A program made the position numbers and the translations under genes. A stretch of DNA of 9,152 nucleotides from an uncultured Ruminococcus sp. (GTDB taxonomy: Bacteria > Bacillota > Clostridia > Oscillospirales > Ruminococcaceae): contig CAADWP010000164.1 in the NCBI GenBank assembly GCA_900752785.1, positions 1-9,152 of the forward strand. Reading direction: 5' to 3'. Positions within the stretch are counted from its first letter, which is position 1. Each line of letters begins with the position of its first letter. Under the pieces are notes generated by a model. The model did no database searches and was not told where the DNA came from. It saw only the letters and a program-made list of their open reading frames with translations. Of this stretch, positions 1-6,393 are shown in pieces.

Positions 1-56
1 ACAGCCTGCCTGCAAATTTTTTATGCAATCTGACAAAAAATCTGACTGCGCATCTG

Positions 57-75
57 CCGCACAATCTTTGTGCGG
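57..75. other. Perfect hairpin in the left non-coding stretch
   Basis: CCGCACAA and TTGTGCGG form a perfect 8-bp stem around a TCT loop. Neither side is followed by a clean T-run, so I do not call it a terminator. It lies about 30 bp beyond the likely GNAT terminator. The rest of positions 1-174 shows no credible reading frame. Confidence 0.45.
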
Positions 76-105
76 TGTTGCCTTTAATTTCAATTTACAC
101 AAAGA

Positions 106-133
106 AGCAGTACCGCAATTAAGCGATACTGCT
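106..133 (-). terminator. Probable rho-independent terminator of the GNAT gene
   Basis: An 11-bp stem (AGCAGTACCGC with GCGATACTGCT, 6-nt loop) lies 41 bp past the GNAT stop. Its one non-Watson-Crick pair is a G-U wobble only in minus-strand RNA, which favours that direction. The stem is followed on the minus strand by TTCTTTGT, a moderate T tract. Confidence 0.6.
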
Positions 134-174
134 CTGTTCATTTTTACATTAGCAACTTGGGGTGAAAAAGCGTC

Positions 175-828
175 TCATTTGATAAACGAATGAGAGTGAA
201 TGTAAAATTCCTCTTGACTTGGCTGCCACGCTTTTATTTTAGGCGGGAAAAGTTTGTCAAATTCCGCAACAGCTTCAGTATTACTGCATGGTTCGTCGGC
301 ATTACTTGGATGATAAAACCATTTTCTGCCGTCCAGAGCGTTATCTTTGAGAACTTTTACAAGCAAAGGAGCGGGGAAAACATCGCCTTCAAAACACACG
401 TTGTACTTTTTGCAGCTTTTGTAGCCACGGGAAACGTAATTATCTGGATTTCCAAAATTTATAACAACGTCATATCCCATTCTTCTTGCAATTTCAAAGG
501 TGTGTTCAAGGAGAGCCTTACCGTATCCCATACGCTGATAGTCGGGATGAATACAAAGCGGTCCCATAGTGACAATTGGCTTTATATTTCCGTTTTCGTC
601 TGAAAGTTCAGCTCTTGTATACATAATACAGCCAATGATTTTTTCATCATTTTCAATAACATATGCAAGCTTGGGGATAAAATCCTTATGCTTTCTCATC
701 ACATGGATGAAGTAATGCTCGTCGCAGCCGGGAACACTTAAATTCCAGAACGCTTCACGCGCAAGGTTCTCAACCTCACGGTAATCTTTCTCTGTTTCCA
801 AACGGATAATATAGTCATTTTTATTCAT
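175..828 (-). CDS. GNAT family N-acetyltransferase (YhbS-like)
   Basis: Predicted cytosolic acetyl-CoA-dependent N-acetyltransferase of 217 residues; the substrate cannot be told from sequence. The acetyl-CoA binding motif A is clear: a beta strand MGPLCIHPDYQ (88-98) runs into the pyrophosphate loop QRMGYG (98-103) and helix GKALLEHTFEIARRMGY. It is followed by the NFGNPDNYVSRGY segment (124-136), typical of COG3153/YhbS-like proteins, where the tyrosine region often acts as general acid. The C-terminal 80 residues are family-variable. An in-frame ATG lies 33 bases upstream, but the start at 828 is chosen because GGAGG (836-840) sits 7 nt before it. It is transcribed in the same direction as the upstream tRNA-Gln but separated from it by a terminator. 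The leader (829-915) is unusually structured and could regulate translation. The family call is firm; the biological role is unknown. Confidence 0.88.
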   Translation of the reverse strand: MNKNDYIIRLETEKDYREVENLAREAFWNLSVPGCDEHYFIHVMRKHKDFIPKLAYVIENDEKIIGCIMYTRAELSDENGNIKPIVTMGPLCIHPDYQRMGYGKALLEHTFEIARRMGYDVVINFGNPDNYVSRGYKSCKKYNVCFEGDVFPAPLLVKVLKDNALDGRKWFYHPSNADEPCSNTEAVAEFDKLFPPKIKAWQPSQEEFYIHSHSFIK

Positions 829-835
829 TGTTTTT

Positions 836-915
836 CCTCCTGAAAGTTGTTGACGCAACAAGGGAGGTTTGTGTGAGATAGTATTCGCAAACCTCCCGTT
901 TACGCTGCTATCTCA
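836..915 (-). promoter_or_regulatory. Structured leader of the GNAT gene: overlapping stems and SD/anti-SD
   Basis: Two perfect inverted repeats interlock. GGGAGGTTTG (862-871) matches CAAACCTCCC (888-897), 10 bp. TGAGATAG (874-881) matches CTATCTCA (908-915), 8 bp. Each stem places one strand inside the loop of the other, and only 2 nt (872-873) join them on one side. In RNA they are therefore more likely alternative folds than a simple pseudoknot. A third hairpin, TTGTTG-ACG-CAACAA (847-861), follows, then the Shine-Dalgarno GGAGG (836-840). The CCTCC in the minus-strand copy of 862-871 can pair with this SD. The pairings are seen directly; a regulatory role is inferred. I recognise no known riboswitch class. 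Confidence 0.5.
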
Positions 916-932
916 GTTCTGTTATTTTTATT

Positions 933-944
933 CAAACAACGATC
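933..944. repeat. 12-bp direct repeat, copy near the GNAT leader
   Basis: CAAACAACGATC occurs here and again at 1091-1102, one copy on each side of the tRNA gene. Both copies are preceded on the plus strand by a similar AT-rich stretch (TATTTTTATT here, TATTATTTTA there). This may be a remnant of a duplication of the tRNA 5' flank. Confidence 0.5.
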
Positions 945-962
945 TCCTTAAATAAAATATAA

Positions 963-989
963 GGCAAAGTCACATTATGCAACTTTGCC
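963..989 (-). terminator. Rho-independent terminator of tRNA-Gln
   Basis: GGCAAAGT (963-970) and ACTTTGCC (982-989) form a perfect 8-bp stem with an 11-nt loop. In the minus direction it is followed by TTATATTTTATTT. It begins 3 bp beyond the encoded CCA end of the tRNA. Confidence 0.8.
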
Positions 990-991
990 GT

Positions 992-1066
992 TGGTTGGAG
1001 CAGCTGGATTTGAACCAGCGAGTGACAGAGTCAAAGTCTGTTGCCTTACCGCTTGGCTATGCCCCA
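992..1066 (-). tRNA. tRNA-Gln, anticodon UUG, CCA encoded
   Basis: Read on the minus strand, this folds as a full cloverleaf. The acceptor stem is TGGGGCA with TGCTCCA (one G-U pair). There is a short GCC/GGC D stem, an anticodon stem ACAGA/TCTGT with loop CTTTGAC, and a T arm GCTGG-TTCAAAT-CCAGC. The discriminator is A and CCA is encoded (992-994). The anticodon TTG (plus-strand 1032-1034) reads CAA and, by wobble, CAG. It has its own promoter (1122-1150) and terminator (963-989), so it is a monocistronic tRNA unit. Confidence 0.96.
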
Positions 1067-1090
1067 TTAATTTAATCAGGTATTATTTTA

Positions 1091-1102
1091 CAAACAACGA
1101 TC
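1091..1102. repeat. 12-bp direct repeat, copy in the tRNA 5' flank
   Basis: This is the second copy of CAAACAACGATC (the other is at 933-944). It falls in the transcribed leader of tRNA-Gln, about 25 bp before the mature 5' end. Confidence 0.5.
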
Positions 1103-1121
1103 AATAATAAGTCCATATATA

Positions 1122-1150
1122 ATTATATCAAAAAAAAAGAACAAAATCAA
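1122..1150 (-). promoter_or_regulatory. Sigma-A type promoter of tRNA-Gln
   Basis: On the minus strand TTGATT (1145-1150) and TATAAT (1122-1127) are separated by exactly 17 bp. The predicted transcription start near 1115 gives a leader of about 50 nt before the tRNA. The spacer contains a long T-run. Confidence 0.75.
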
Positions 1151-1181
1151 TAGAATTACAAATATATTTTTATTTTAACAT

Positions 1182-1209
1182 TTGTTGCAAAAATATTAAA
1201 TTGTAGAAT
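1182..1209 (+). promoter_or_regulatory. Possible promoter for the small membrane peptide and glycosyltransferase
   Basis: TTGTTG (1182-1187) and TAGAAT (1204-1209) are spaced by 16 bp. The predicted start near 1216 leaves a leader of about 80 nt. The surrounding DNA is very AT-rich, so chance matches are likely; a second weak -10-like TATTAT lies near 1268. Confidence 0.4.
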
Positions 1210-1296
1210 AATGACGATTTAGTTATAAATAAGTCACTGTAATGTCACATTCAACTGTTATTATTTATTATAGAAAAAACAAAAAGGAGCGTCACA

Positions 1297-1428
1297 ATGA
1301 AATCTCATAAATTTAAACAGATTTTAGCGTTCGTAATATTAGCGCTTATGATTTTGCTTATTTTTCCGCTGTTTTTAATTGTAAAATTAATATCATGCAT
1401 AAAAAATTTATTATGGAGGAAAAAATAA
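1297..1428 (+). CDS. Small single-span membrane protein, 43 residues
   Basis: This frame is supported by a good ribosome binding site, AAGGAG (1284-1289), 7 nt before the ATG. The peptide has a basic N-terminus (KSHKFK), an uninterrupted hydrophobic stretch from about residue 9 to 34 rich in Leu, Ile, Phe and Val, and a basic tail ending WRKK. That is the shape of a single-pass membrane peptide or uncleaved signal anchor. Its stop codon TAA (1426-1428) shares an A with the ATG of the glycosyltransferase (1428-1430), and the ribosome binding site of that gene lies inside this frame. The two are therefore probably translationally coupled. No named family is recognised. It could be a small accessory of the glycosyltransferase or simply a leader peptide that tunes its translation. 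Confidence 0.6.
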   Translation: MKSHKFKQILAFVILALMILLIFPLFLIVKLISCIKNLLWRKK

Positions 1429-2219
1429 TGAAAAATAAATCGTTTCCAATATTTAAAATCCTGATAAAAATTTTAATAACAGCAATCATTATTTTAATTT
1501 TTACTATAGGATTTTTCGGAATAAAGGGCTATTTTATGTATAAAAGATCGGTCGAAGAAAAATCTATTACAGAAATAGTTAATGAAATACGTTCACGGGA
1601 AAACTTTATTTCTTATGAAGAATTACCTGAAATATACATAGACGCTGTAATATCCGCTGAAGATAAACGTTTTGAAAAGCATTGCGGAATAGATGTAAAA
1701 GCGATCGGACGAGCTATTTTAAAAGATATAAAAACCATGTCGGCAGCCGAGGGCGGAAGTACCATTACACAGCAAATAGCAAAAAATATTTTATTCACGC
1801 AAGACAAGAAAATTGAGCGCAAATTTGCAGAAATATTCGCTTCCTTCGCCTTGGAAGACAAATACAGCAAAAAGGAGATTTTTGAAATATATGTAAATAC
1901 TATTTACTTCGGAAACGGATATTATGGGATCTGCGAAGCTGCCGAGGGATATTTTGAAAAAACTCCGTCAGAGCTTTCCGATTATGAATCAGTTATGCTT
2001 GCCGGACTTCCAAATGCTCCCACAGATTTTTCTCAGGATTCAGCGCTTGCTAAAGAAAGAATGAATTATGTTCTGAAATGCATGAAGAAATGCGGAAAAA
2101 TTACTTCAGAAGAGATGAACAAAATATCAGAGCAGAAGAGCAGTACCGCACAAGACTCATGCGGTACGATCTTAAAGCTTTTTCTTCCTGCTTGTCCGGC
2201 TGTCAGACTTTTCCCATGA
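1428..2219 (+). CDS. Stand-alone GT51 peptidoglycan glycosyltransferase (monofunctional transglycosylase)
   Basis: Polymerises lipid II into glycan strands on the outer face of the membrane. The 263-residue protein has an N-terminal anchor (about 10-38) and a complete GT51 domain. Motif I is EDKRFEKHCGID (78-89, catalytic Glu78) and motif II is EGGSTITQQIAKN (108-120). Motif III contains RKFAEIFASFALE (131-143, second Glu at 135), then YSKKEIFEIYVN; motif IV is NTIYFGNGYYGI (157-168) and motif V is LAGLPNAP (191-198). No transpeptidase domain follows, so it is monofunctional and close in length to known MGT/MtgA proteins rather than a class A PBP. The start at 1428 is set by GGAGG (1415-1419) and the TAATG overlap with the preceding peptide. 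The last 16 codons overlap the 3' end of the convergent MATE gene and look non-conserved, so the ancestral stop may have been lost. Confidence 0.9.
   Translation: MKNKSFPIFKILIKILITAIIILIFTIGFFGIKGYFMYKRSVEEKSITEIVNEIRSRENFISYEELPEIYIDAVISAEDKRFEKHCGIDVKAIGRAILKDIKTMSAAEGGSTITQQIAKNILFTQDKKIERKFAEIFASFALEDKYSKKEIFEIYVNTIYFGNGYYGICEAAEGYFEKTPSELSDYESVMLAGLPNAPTDFSQDSALAKERMNYVLKCMKKCGKITSEEMNKISEQKSSTAQDSCGTILKLFLPACPAVRLFP
2143..2167. terminator. Hairpin between convergent genes, possible terminator
   Basis: GTACCGCA and TGCGGTAC form a perfect 8-bp stem with a 9-nt loop. It begins 4 bp past the MATE stop in the minus direction, the expected place for a terminator, but is followed only by a pyrimidine-rich TGCTCTTCTGC. 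In the plus direction it lies within the glycosyltransferase frame. The left arm and its flank (AGCAGTACCGCA) are identical to part of the GNAT terminator at 106-117. Confidence 0.45.
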
Positions 2220-3566
2220 TTTGAACTCATATACCGCAAGCACAATTGCTACAGCCGCCGAAAGAATATCTGCTATCGGACCTGTATAAAGTATACCGTC
2301 TATGCCTAAAAACAGCGGCAGGATCAGCAGTATCGGTACAAAAAAGATGATCTGTCTCGTCAGAGAAAGAAATACTCCTTTTATAGACTTGCCTATCGAG
2401 GTGAAGAATGTGGAAGTTATGGGCTGAAGACAATTTATCCATGTGAAAAACAGAAATGTCCTGAAAAATTTTTCTCCGAATTCATAATATGTATCGCTTC
2501 CCTTGCCAAATAACATAAGTATTTGTCTTGGAAATGAAAAAAACATTATAAACGCCAAAACAGATATTCCTCCGCCAACCTTTACCGCAAGCATATACGC
2601 CTGCTTTACGCGGCTGTAATTCTTTGCGCCGTAGTTAAAGCTCTCAATAGGCTGCGTTCCCTGAGCAAGTCCGATAACTATGGAGAAAACTATCATATTT
2701 ACCTTCATTACTATGCCTGCGCAGGCAATCGGTTCATCCGCGCCGTATTTTGAAAGCTCACCGTAGTGTTTAAGCGAATTATTGAGAACGATCTGAACAA
2801 TTCCGATGGCGATCTGGTTAAAAAACGAAGCCATTCCGATAGCCGCTACCCGTCTGGTAACAGGCAGCTTAGGGCGAAGATTTTCGGCAGTTAGCTTTGC
2901 CGATTTAAATCTGAAAGCATATACGACTACCATTACCGCCGAAACGAACTGTCCGATTATAGTTGCAGCGGCTGCGCCTTTCATTCCCCAGTCAAATCCG
3001 AAAACAAAAACTGCGTCCAATATAGTATTGATAACAGCTCCCGTAATATTAAGTATCATCGTCATACGCGGACTGCCGTCTGCTCGTATAAGATGACCGC
3101 CTCCCGTCGAAAAGATCAGGAAAGGGAAGCCGATTGCCGTTATGCTCACATAGTCCCTTGCATAGGGCATGACCTCGTCGCTTGCACCGAACATTACAAG
3201 CATCGGATCAAGAAATATAAGCGTTACTGCCGCAAGAACGGTTCCGCTTAAAGCAAGCATCGTCAGGGCATTTCCGGCAAAGGATACCGCGCGCTTTCTG
3301 TCGCCCATTCCGAAAGCAAGATTAAAGCATGAGGCGCCGCCGATACCAAAAAGCAGCGCAAGAGCCATGCACGCCGTTGTTAATGGGAACGCCACTCCTG
3401 TTGCCGTATTGCCAAGATAGCCTACGCTGTGACCTATAAAAAGCTGGTCTACAATATTGTAAAGCGCGCCGACAAGCATTCCGATAATACTTGGTACGGC
3501 AAACTTGAGCATAAGCTTCCTTACAGGCTCTGTTCCGAGTGAATTTACATTTTCATCCGTATGCAA
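2172..3566 (-). CDS. MATE family multidrug efflux transporter (MepA-like)
   Basis: A 464-residue inner-membrane antiporter predicted to export cationic drugs or toxic metabolites using a sodium or proton gradient. About 12 hydrophobic helices in two six-helix halves can be traced. The N-terminus LGTEPVRKLMLKFAVPSI is followed by ALYNIVDQLFIG (34-45), a hallmark of MATE proteins. Then come GIGGASCFNLAFGMGD (74-89) and, in the second half, GLAQGTQPIESFNYGA, the equivalent of the family GxxQxxxPxxxxNxGA signature. The length is normal. The start is TTG (3564-3566): there is no in-frame ATG nearby, AAGG lies about 9 nt upstream, and this gives the expected short N-terminal tail. It has its own strong promoter (3609-3637), divergent from yunB, and overlaps the 3' end of the glycosyltransferase by 48 bp. 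Substrate specificity cannot be read from the sequence. Confidence 0.92.
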   Translation of the reverse strand: MHTDENVNSLGTEPVRKLMLKFAVPSIIGMLVGALYNIVDQLFIGHSVGYLGNTATGVAFPLTTACMALALLFGIGGASCFNLAFGMGDRKRAVSFAGNALTMLALSGTVLAAVTLIFLDPMLVMFGASDEVMPYARDYVSITAIGFPFLIFSTGGGHLIRADGSPRMTMILNITGAVINTILDAVFVFGFDWGMKGAAAATIIGQFVSAVMVVVYAFRFKSAKLTAENLRPKLPVTRRVAAIGMASFFNQIAIGIVQIVLNNSLKHYGELSKYGADEPIACAGIVMKVNMIVFSIVIGLAQGTQPIESFNYGAKNYSRVKQAYMLAVKVGGGISVLAFIMFFSFPRQILMLFGKGSDTYYEFGEKFFRTFLFFTWINCLQPITSTFFTSIGKSIKGVFLSLTRQIIFFVPILLILPLFLGIDGILYTGPIADILSAAVAIVLAVYEFKSWEKSDSRTSRKKKL

Positions 3567-3608
3567 TTTTTTCTACCTTCTTCTTTATATTTATTTATTA
3601 CATACTTT

Positions 3609-3637
3609 ATTATAACACCATTTTACAAATTTTTCAA
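3609..3637 (-). promoter_or_regulatory. Sigma-A promoter of the MATE gene
   Basis: On the minus strand TTGAAA (3632-3637) and a perfect TATAAT (3609-3614) are separated by 17 bp. The predicted start near 3602 gives a short AT-rich leader of about 36 nt. Confidence 0.78.
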
Positions 3638-3647
3638 GGCAGATTTG

Positions 3648-3676
3648 TTGTTACAGATGAAAACGATTTTTATAAA
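3648..3676 (+). promoter_or_regulatory. Candidate sigma-A promoter upstream of yunB
   Basis: TTGTTA (3648-3653) and TATAAA (3671-3676) are spaced by 17 bp. The resulting leader would be about 130 nt. It competes with a better placed sigma-E-like promoter at 3751-3780. Confidence 0.35.
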
Positions 3677-3750
3677 AGTTGACCATAGCGCAAATAAAAA
3701 CCTTTTATCATCTTGCTGCATACGTTGATACTAAACAGATTTTGAAACTT

Positions 3751-3780
3751 GTCACATCCTGCGAATTTGCGGAATATAAT
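3751..3780 (+). promoter_or_regulatory. Candidate sigma-E (mother-cell sporulation) promoter of yunB
   Basis: GTCACATC (3751-3758) and AATATAAT (3773-3780) are separated by 14 bp. Each octamer matches 6 of 8 positions of the Bacillus sigma-E consensus (about GTCATATT, 13-15 bp, CATACAAT). A start near 3787 sits 16 bp before the ribosome binding site. Support comes from the known membership of yunB in the sigma-E regulon of B. subtilis; the match itself is modest. Confidence 0.42.
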
Positions 3781-3813
3781 ATTGGTACAGTATTTTATAC
3801 TCGGAGGGATGAC

Positions 3814-4467
3814 ATGAAAAGAAGAAAAAGGCTGAAACGGCAAAGCAAACGAAAAATACTTATGTTTATTTCCGCTTTGGCTGTACTTATTTTTGCTCTT
3901 GTAAAAACAGACAGAGCCGTTCGGCCTGTTGCCGCAATGCAGGCAGAACATTATGCAAGCGCTTTGGCTAACGAAATAATCAGCAAAGCCGTTTCCGATT
4001 ATATTGACGAAAATCAATTCGCTTACGGAGATTTTGCCGCAGTTCTCTATGACGAAAACGGAAACGCGGTATCCGTAGAAGCTATACCGACGAGTATTAA
4101 CCGAGTTCAATCCGAGCTTACAATGAATATAAACAAGCGTCTGACTAATGTGAAAGAGGATACAGAAATACCGATAGGTTCTCTGACCGGTTCATATATG
4201 CTTGTCGGCAAGGGTCCGCATATCAAGCTCAGAATATGCCCTGCTGCAAAAGCTTCTGTAGAACTTAAAAGCAGCTTTACATCCTCCGGATTAAATCAGA
4301 CCTGTCACAAGATCTCCGCATTGGTCAGCGCTGAATTGAAATCATCCGTTCCGCTTTATTCCTTTGAAACAAAAGTAAGCTTTGAGTTTCTTCTCACCGA
4401 AAGCGTGCTTATAGGGGAAGTCCCCGAAATCAGCCGATATGCATGGAGCGATATAGGCGGTACATAA
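3814..4467 (+). CDS. yunB: Sporulation protein YunB
   Basis: A 217-residue membrane-anchored protein of the YunB family, needed for normal spore formation in Bacillus and made in the mother cell under sigma-E; its molecular function is unknown. The very basic N-terminus (MKRRKRLKRQ...) is followed by one transmembrane helix (about 14-30), then an extracytoplasmic domain. The family core is clear: IPIGSLTGSYMLVGKGPHI (119-137), then the SSGLNQTCHKI segment (157-167), equivalent to the usual GINQTxHxI, then ESVLIGEVPEI near the end. The start at 3814 is fixed by GGAGG (3803-3807) 6 nt upstream; the 45 codons open before it look like leader. It is somewhat shorter than B. subtilis YunB (about 254 residues), mostly at the N-terminus. 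It converges on glmS through a shared terminator. Its presence points to an endospore-forming lineage. Confidence 0.87.
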   Translation: MKRRKRLKRQSKRKILMFISALAVLIFALVKTDRAVRPVAAMQAEHYASALANEIISKAVSDYIDENQFAYGDFAAVLYDENGNAVSVEAIPTSINRVQSELTMNINKRLTNVKEDTEIPIGSLTGSYMLVGKGPHIKLRICPAAKASVELKSSFTSSGLNQTCHKISALVSAELKSSVPLYSFETKVSFEFLLTESVLIGEVPEISRYAWSDIGGT

Positions 4468-4502
4468 ATGTATTTGGATAAGAAATACAAAACATAATCT
4501 AA

Positions 4503-4533
4503 AAGCCTCATACAGACTTTCTGTATGAGGCTT
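4503..4533. terminator. Bidirectional terminator between yunB and glmS
   Basis: A perfect 14-bp stem (AAGCCTCATACAGA with TCTGTATGAGGCTT) has only a 3-nt loop. It is followed by ATCTTTA in the plus direction and by TTAGATTATGTTTT in the minus direction. It sits 35 bp after the yunB stop and 21 bp after the glmS stop. Confidence 0.88.
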
Positions 4534-4554
4534 ATCTTTATGTATATATTCAAA

Positions 4555-6393
4555 TTATTCAACCGTTACGCTCTTTGCAAGATTTCTCGGCTTGTCAACG
4601 TCATAGCCCTTTGCCACAGATACGTAATATCCCAGAAGCTGAAGCGGGATTACGGAAAGGCTTCCTGCAAAGTGAGGATCTGTCTGAGGAATATAGACAG
4701 TAAATGCAGCCGTATCCTCAATGCTGTAGTTGCCGTATGTGGTAAGTCCCATAACCGAAGCGCCGCGGCTTTTTACTTCAACCATGTTGCTTACGGTCTT
4801 TTCATAAAGATCCTGCTGTGTAAGAACGCTGATAACTAATGTTCCATCCTCTATAAGACTGATAGGACCATGCTTCAATTCTCCGGCAGCGTATGCCTCT
4901 GAATGGATATAGCTGATTTCTTTCATTTTCAGGCTTCCTTCGAGGCTGATAGCATAATCTATGCCGCGTCCGATAAAGAATGCATCCTTTGTTGCGGAAA
5001 GCTTATTTGCGAACCACTGGATCCGTTCTTTATCTTCAAGGATCTTACTGATCTTTTCGGGAATCGTATTAAGCTCGTTAAGCATTTCGGCGCATTTTTC
5101 ATCAGTAATTTCTCCTCTTGCAATTGCAAAGCGGAGAGCAAGAAGATACCCTGCAATAAGCTGCGTACTGTACGCTTTTGTCGTAGCTACAGAGATCTCC
5201 GGTCCGGCAAGAGTATAGAATACATTGTCAGCCTCTCGTGCAATGGAAGAACCGACTACATTTACTATGCCAAGCGTCTTAATGCCGCTGCTCTGAGCCT
5301 GTCTGAGAGCAGCGAGACTGTCGGCAGTTTCGCCCGACTGACTGATTACTATAACAAGGCTGTCCTTAACAAGAGTCATTTTTCTGTATCTGAATTCGGA
5401 AGCAAGCTCAACTCGTACAGGAATACTTGTCAGATCCTCGATAACATACTGAACAGCCATTCCCACATGATATGCAGAACCGCAGGCTACGATATAAATC
5501 TGGCTGATCTTCTTCATTTCATCATCGGTAAGTCCGACACCGCTAAAATCAATTTTTCCGTCCTTTACTACTGAGTTTATAGTATCGCGGATAACTTTTG
5601 GCTGTTCATGGATCTCCTTGAGCATAAAATGCTCATAACCACCCTTTTCGGCAGCTTCGGTATCCCATTTTATTTCGGTAATATCCTTTTGAATCTCCTC
5701 ACGGTCAATGTTATAGAATGTCACGTTTCCTTTTTCGAGCCTTGCAATCTCCATATTGCCGATATAGTAAACGTTTCTTGTATATTTGAGAATGGCAGGA
5801 ACATCTGATGCAACATATGTCTCTCCGTTGGCAACGCCGATTATCATAGGACTATCTTTACGCGCTGTGTAGATCTCTCCGGGAAACGCCTTAAACATAA
5901 CGCAAAGCGCATATGAGCCGCGTATCCTTATCATTGCACGAGCAATAGAATCGACCGGTCCCAGAGAATATTTCTTATAATAATAATCAATAAGCTTAAC
6001 TGCGACCTCCGTATCTGTCTGCGATTTAAAGATATATCCGCTTTTTGAAAGCTTTTCGCGAAGCTCCTGATAATTTTCGATAATACCGTTATGTACGGCA
6101 ATTACGTCTTCATCGTCGCTGCAGTGCGGATGAGCGTTTAGAGCTGAAGGCTCGCCGTGCGTAGCCCAGCGTGTATGACCGATACCACAGTTTCCCTTTA
6201 CGGCTTCACCTGAATTTGTCATTTTAGCGAGAACCTGAAGCTTGCCTTTAGCCTTAACTACCTCTGTTTCTCCTGTGCCGTCGCGAACTGCTATTCCGGC
6301 AGAGTCGTAGCCTCTGTATTCAAGCTTGGAAAGTCCGTCAAGAAGAATCGGCGCAGCTTGAGCAGTACCTGTAAAACCCACAATTCCGCACAT
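4555..6393 (-). CDS. glmS: Glutamine--fructose-6-phosphate aminotransferase (isomerizing)
   Basis: Cytosolic enzyme making glucosamine-6-phosphate from fructose-6-phosphate and glutamine, the entry step to UDP-GlcNAc and peptidoglycan. The 612 residues show an N-terminal class II glutamine amidotransferase domain beginning MCGIVGFTG with nucleophile Cys2. It includes KLEYRGYDSAG (23-33), GIGHTRWATHG (70-80) and AVHNGIIENY (99-108). Two SIS sugar-isomerase domains follow: CGSAYH (304-309) and SQSGETADSL (351-360) in the first; EGSLKMKEISYIHSEAYAAG (485-504) and GELKHGP (504-510) in the second. The C-terminus is the canonical KPRNLAKSVTVE. The start is set by the obligatory Cys2 and by GGAGG (6403-6407), 9 nt upstream. 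The 5' region lacks the glmS ribozyme common in Firmicutes. It instead carries two candidate promoters and two palindromic repeats, so its regulation is probably different. Confidence 0.97.
   Translation of the reverse strand: MCGIVGFTGTAQAAPILLDGLSKLEYRGYDSAGIAVRDGTGETEVVKAKGKLQVLAKMTNSGEAVKGNCGIGHTRWATHGEPSALNAHPHCSDDEDVIAVHNGIIENYQELREKLSKSGYIFKSQTDTEVAVKLIDYYYKKYSLGPVDSIARAMIRIRGSYALCVMFKAFPGEIYTARKDSPMIIGVANGETYVASDVPAILKYTRNVYYIGNMEIARLEKGNVTFYNIDREEIQKDITEIKWDTEAAEKGGYEHFMLKEIHEQPKVIRDTINSVVKDGKIDFSGVGLTDDEMKKISQIYIVACGSAYHVGMAVQYVIEDLTSIPVRVELASEFRYRKMTLVKDSLVIVISQSGETADSLAALRQAQSSGIKTLGIVNVVGSSIAREADNVFYTLAGPEISVATTKAYSTQLIAGYLLALRFAIARGEITDEKCAEMLNELNTIPEKISKILEDKERIQWFANKLSATKDAFFIGRGIDYAISLEGSLKMKEISYIHSEAYAAGELKHGPISLIEDGTLVISVLTQQDLYEKTVSNMVEVKSRGASVMGLTTYGNYSIEDTAAFTVYIPQTDPHFAGSLSVIPLQLLGYYVSVAKGYDVDKPRNLAKSVTVE

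Noticed and set aside
829..960. T-box leader for the gene next to tRNA-Gln
   Set aside because: No T-box sequence, specifier loop or antiterminator is visible, and the downstream gene is an acetyltransferase.
1428..2219. Class A penicillin-binding protein
   Set aside because: Only the GT51 domain is present; there is no transpeptidase SxxK domain downstream, which is occupied by the convergent MATE gene.
4903..5574. 223-codon plus-strand frame opposite glmS
   Set aside because: It is antisense to strongly conserved GlmS motifs, lacks a ribosome binding site and has no recognisable domain.
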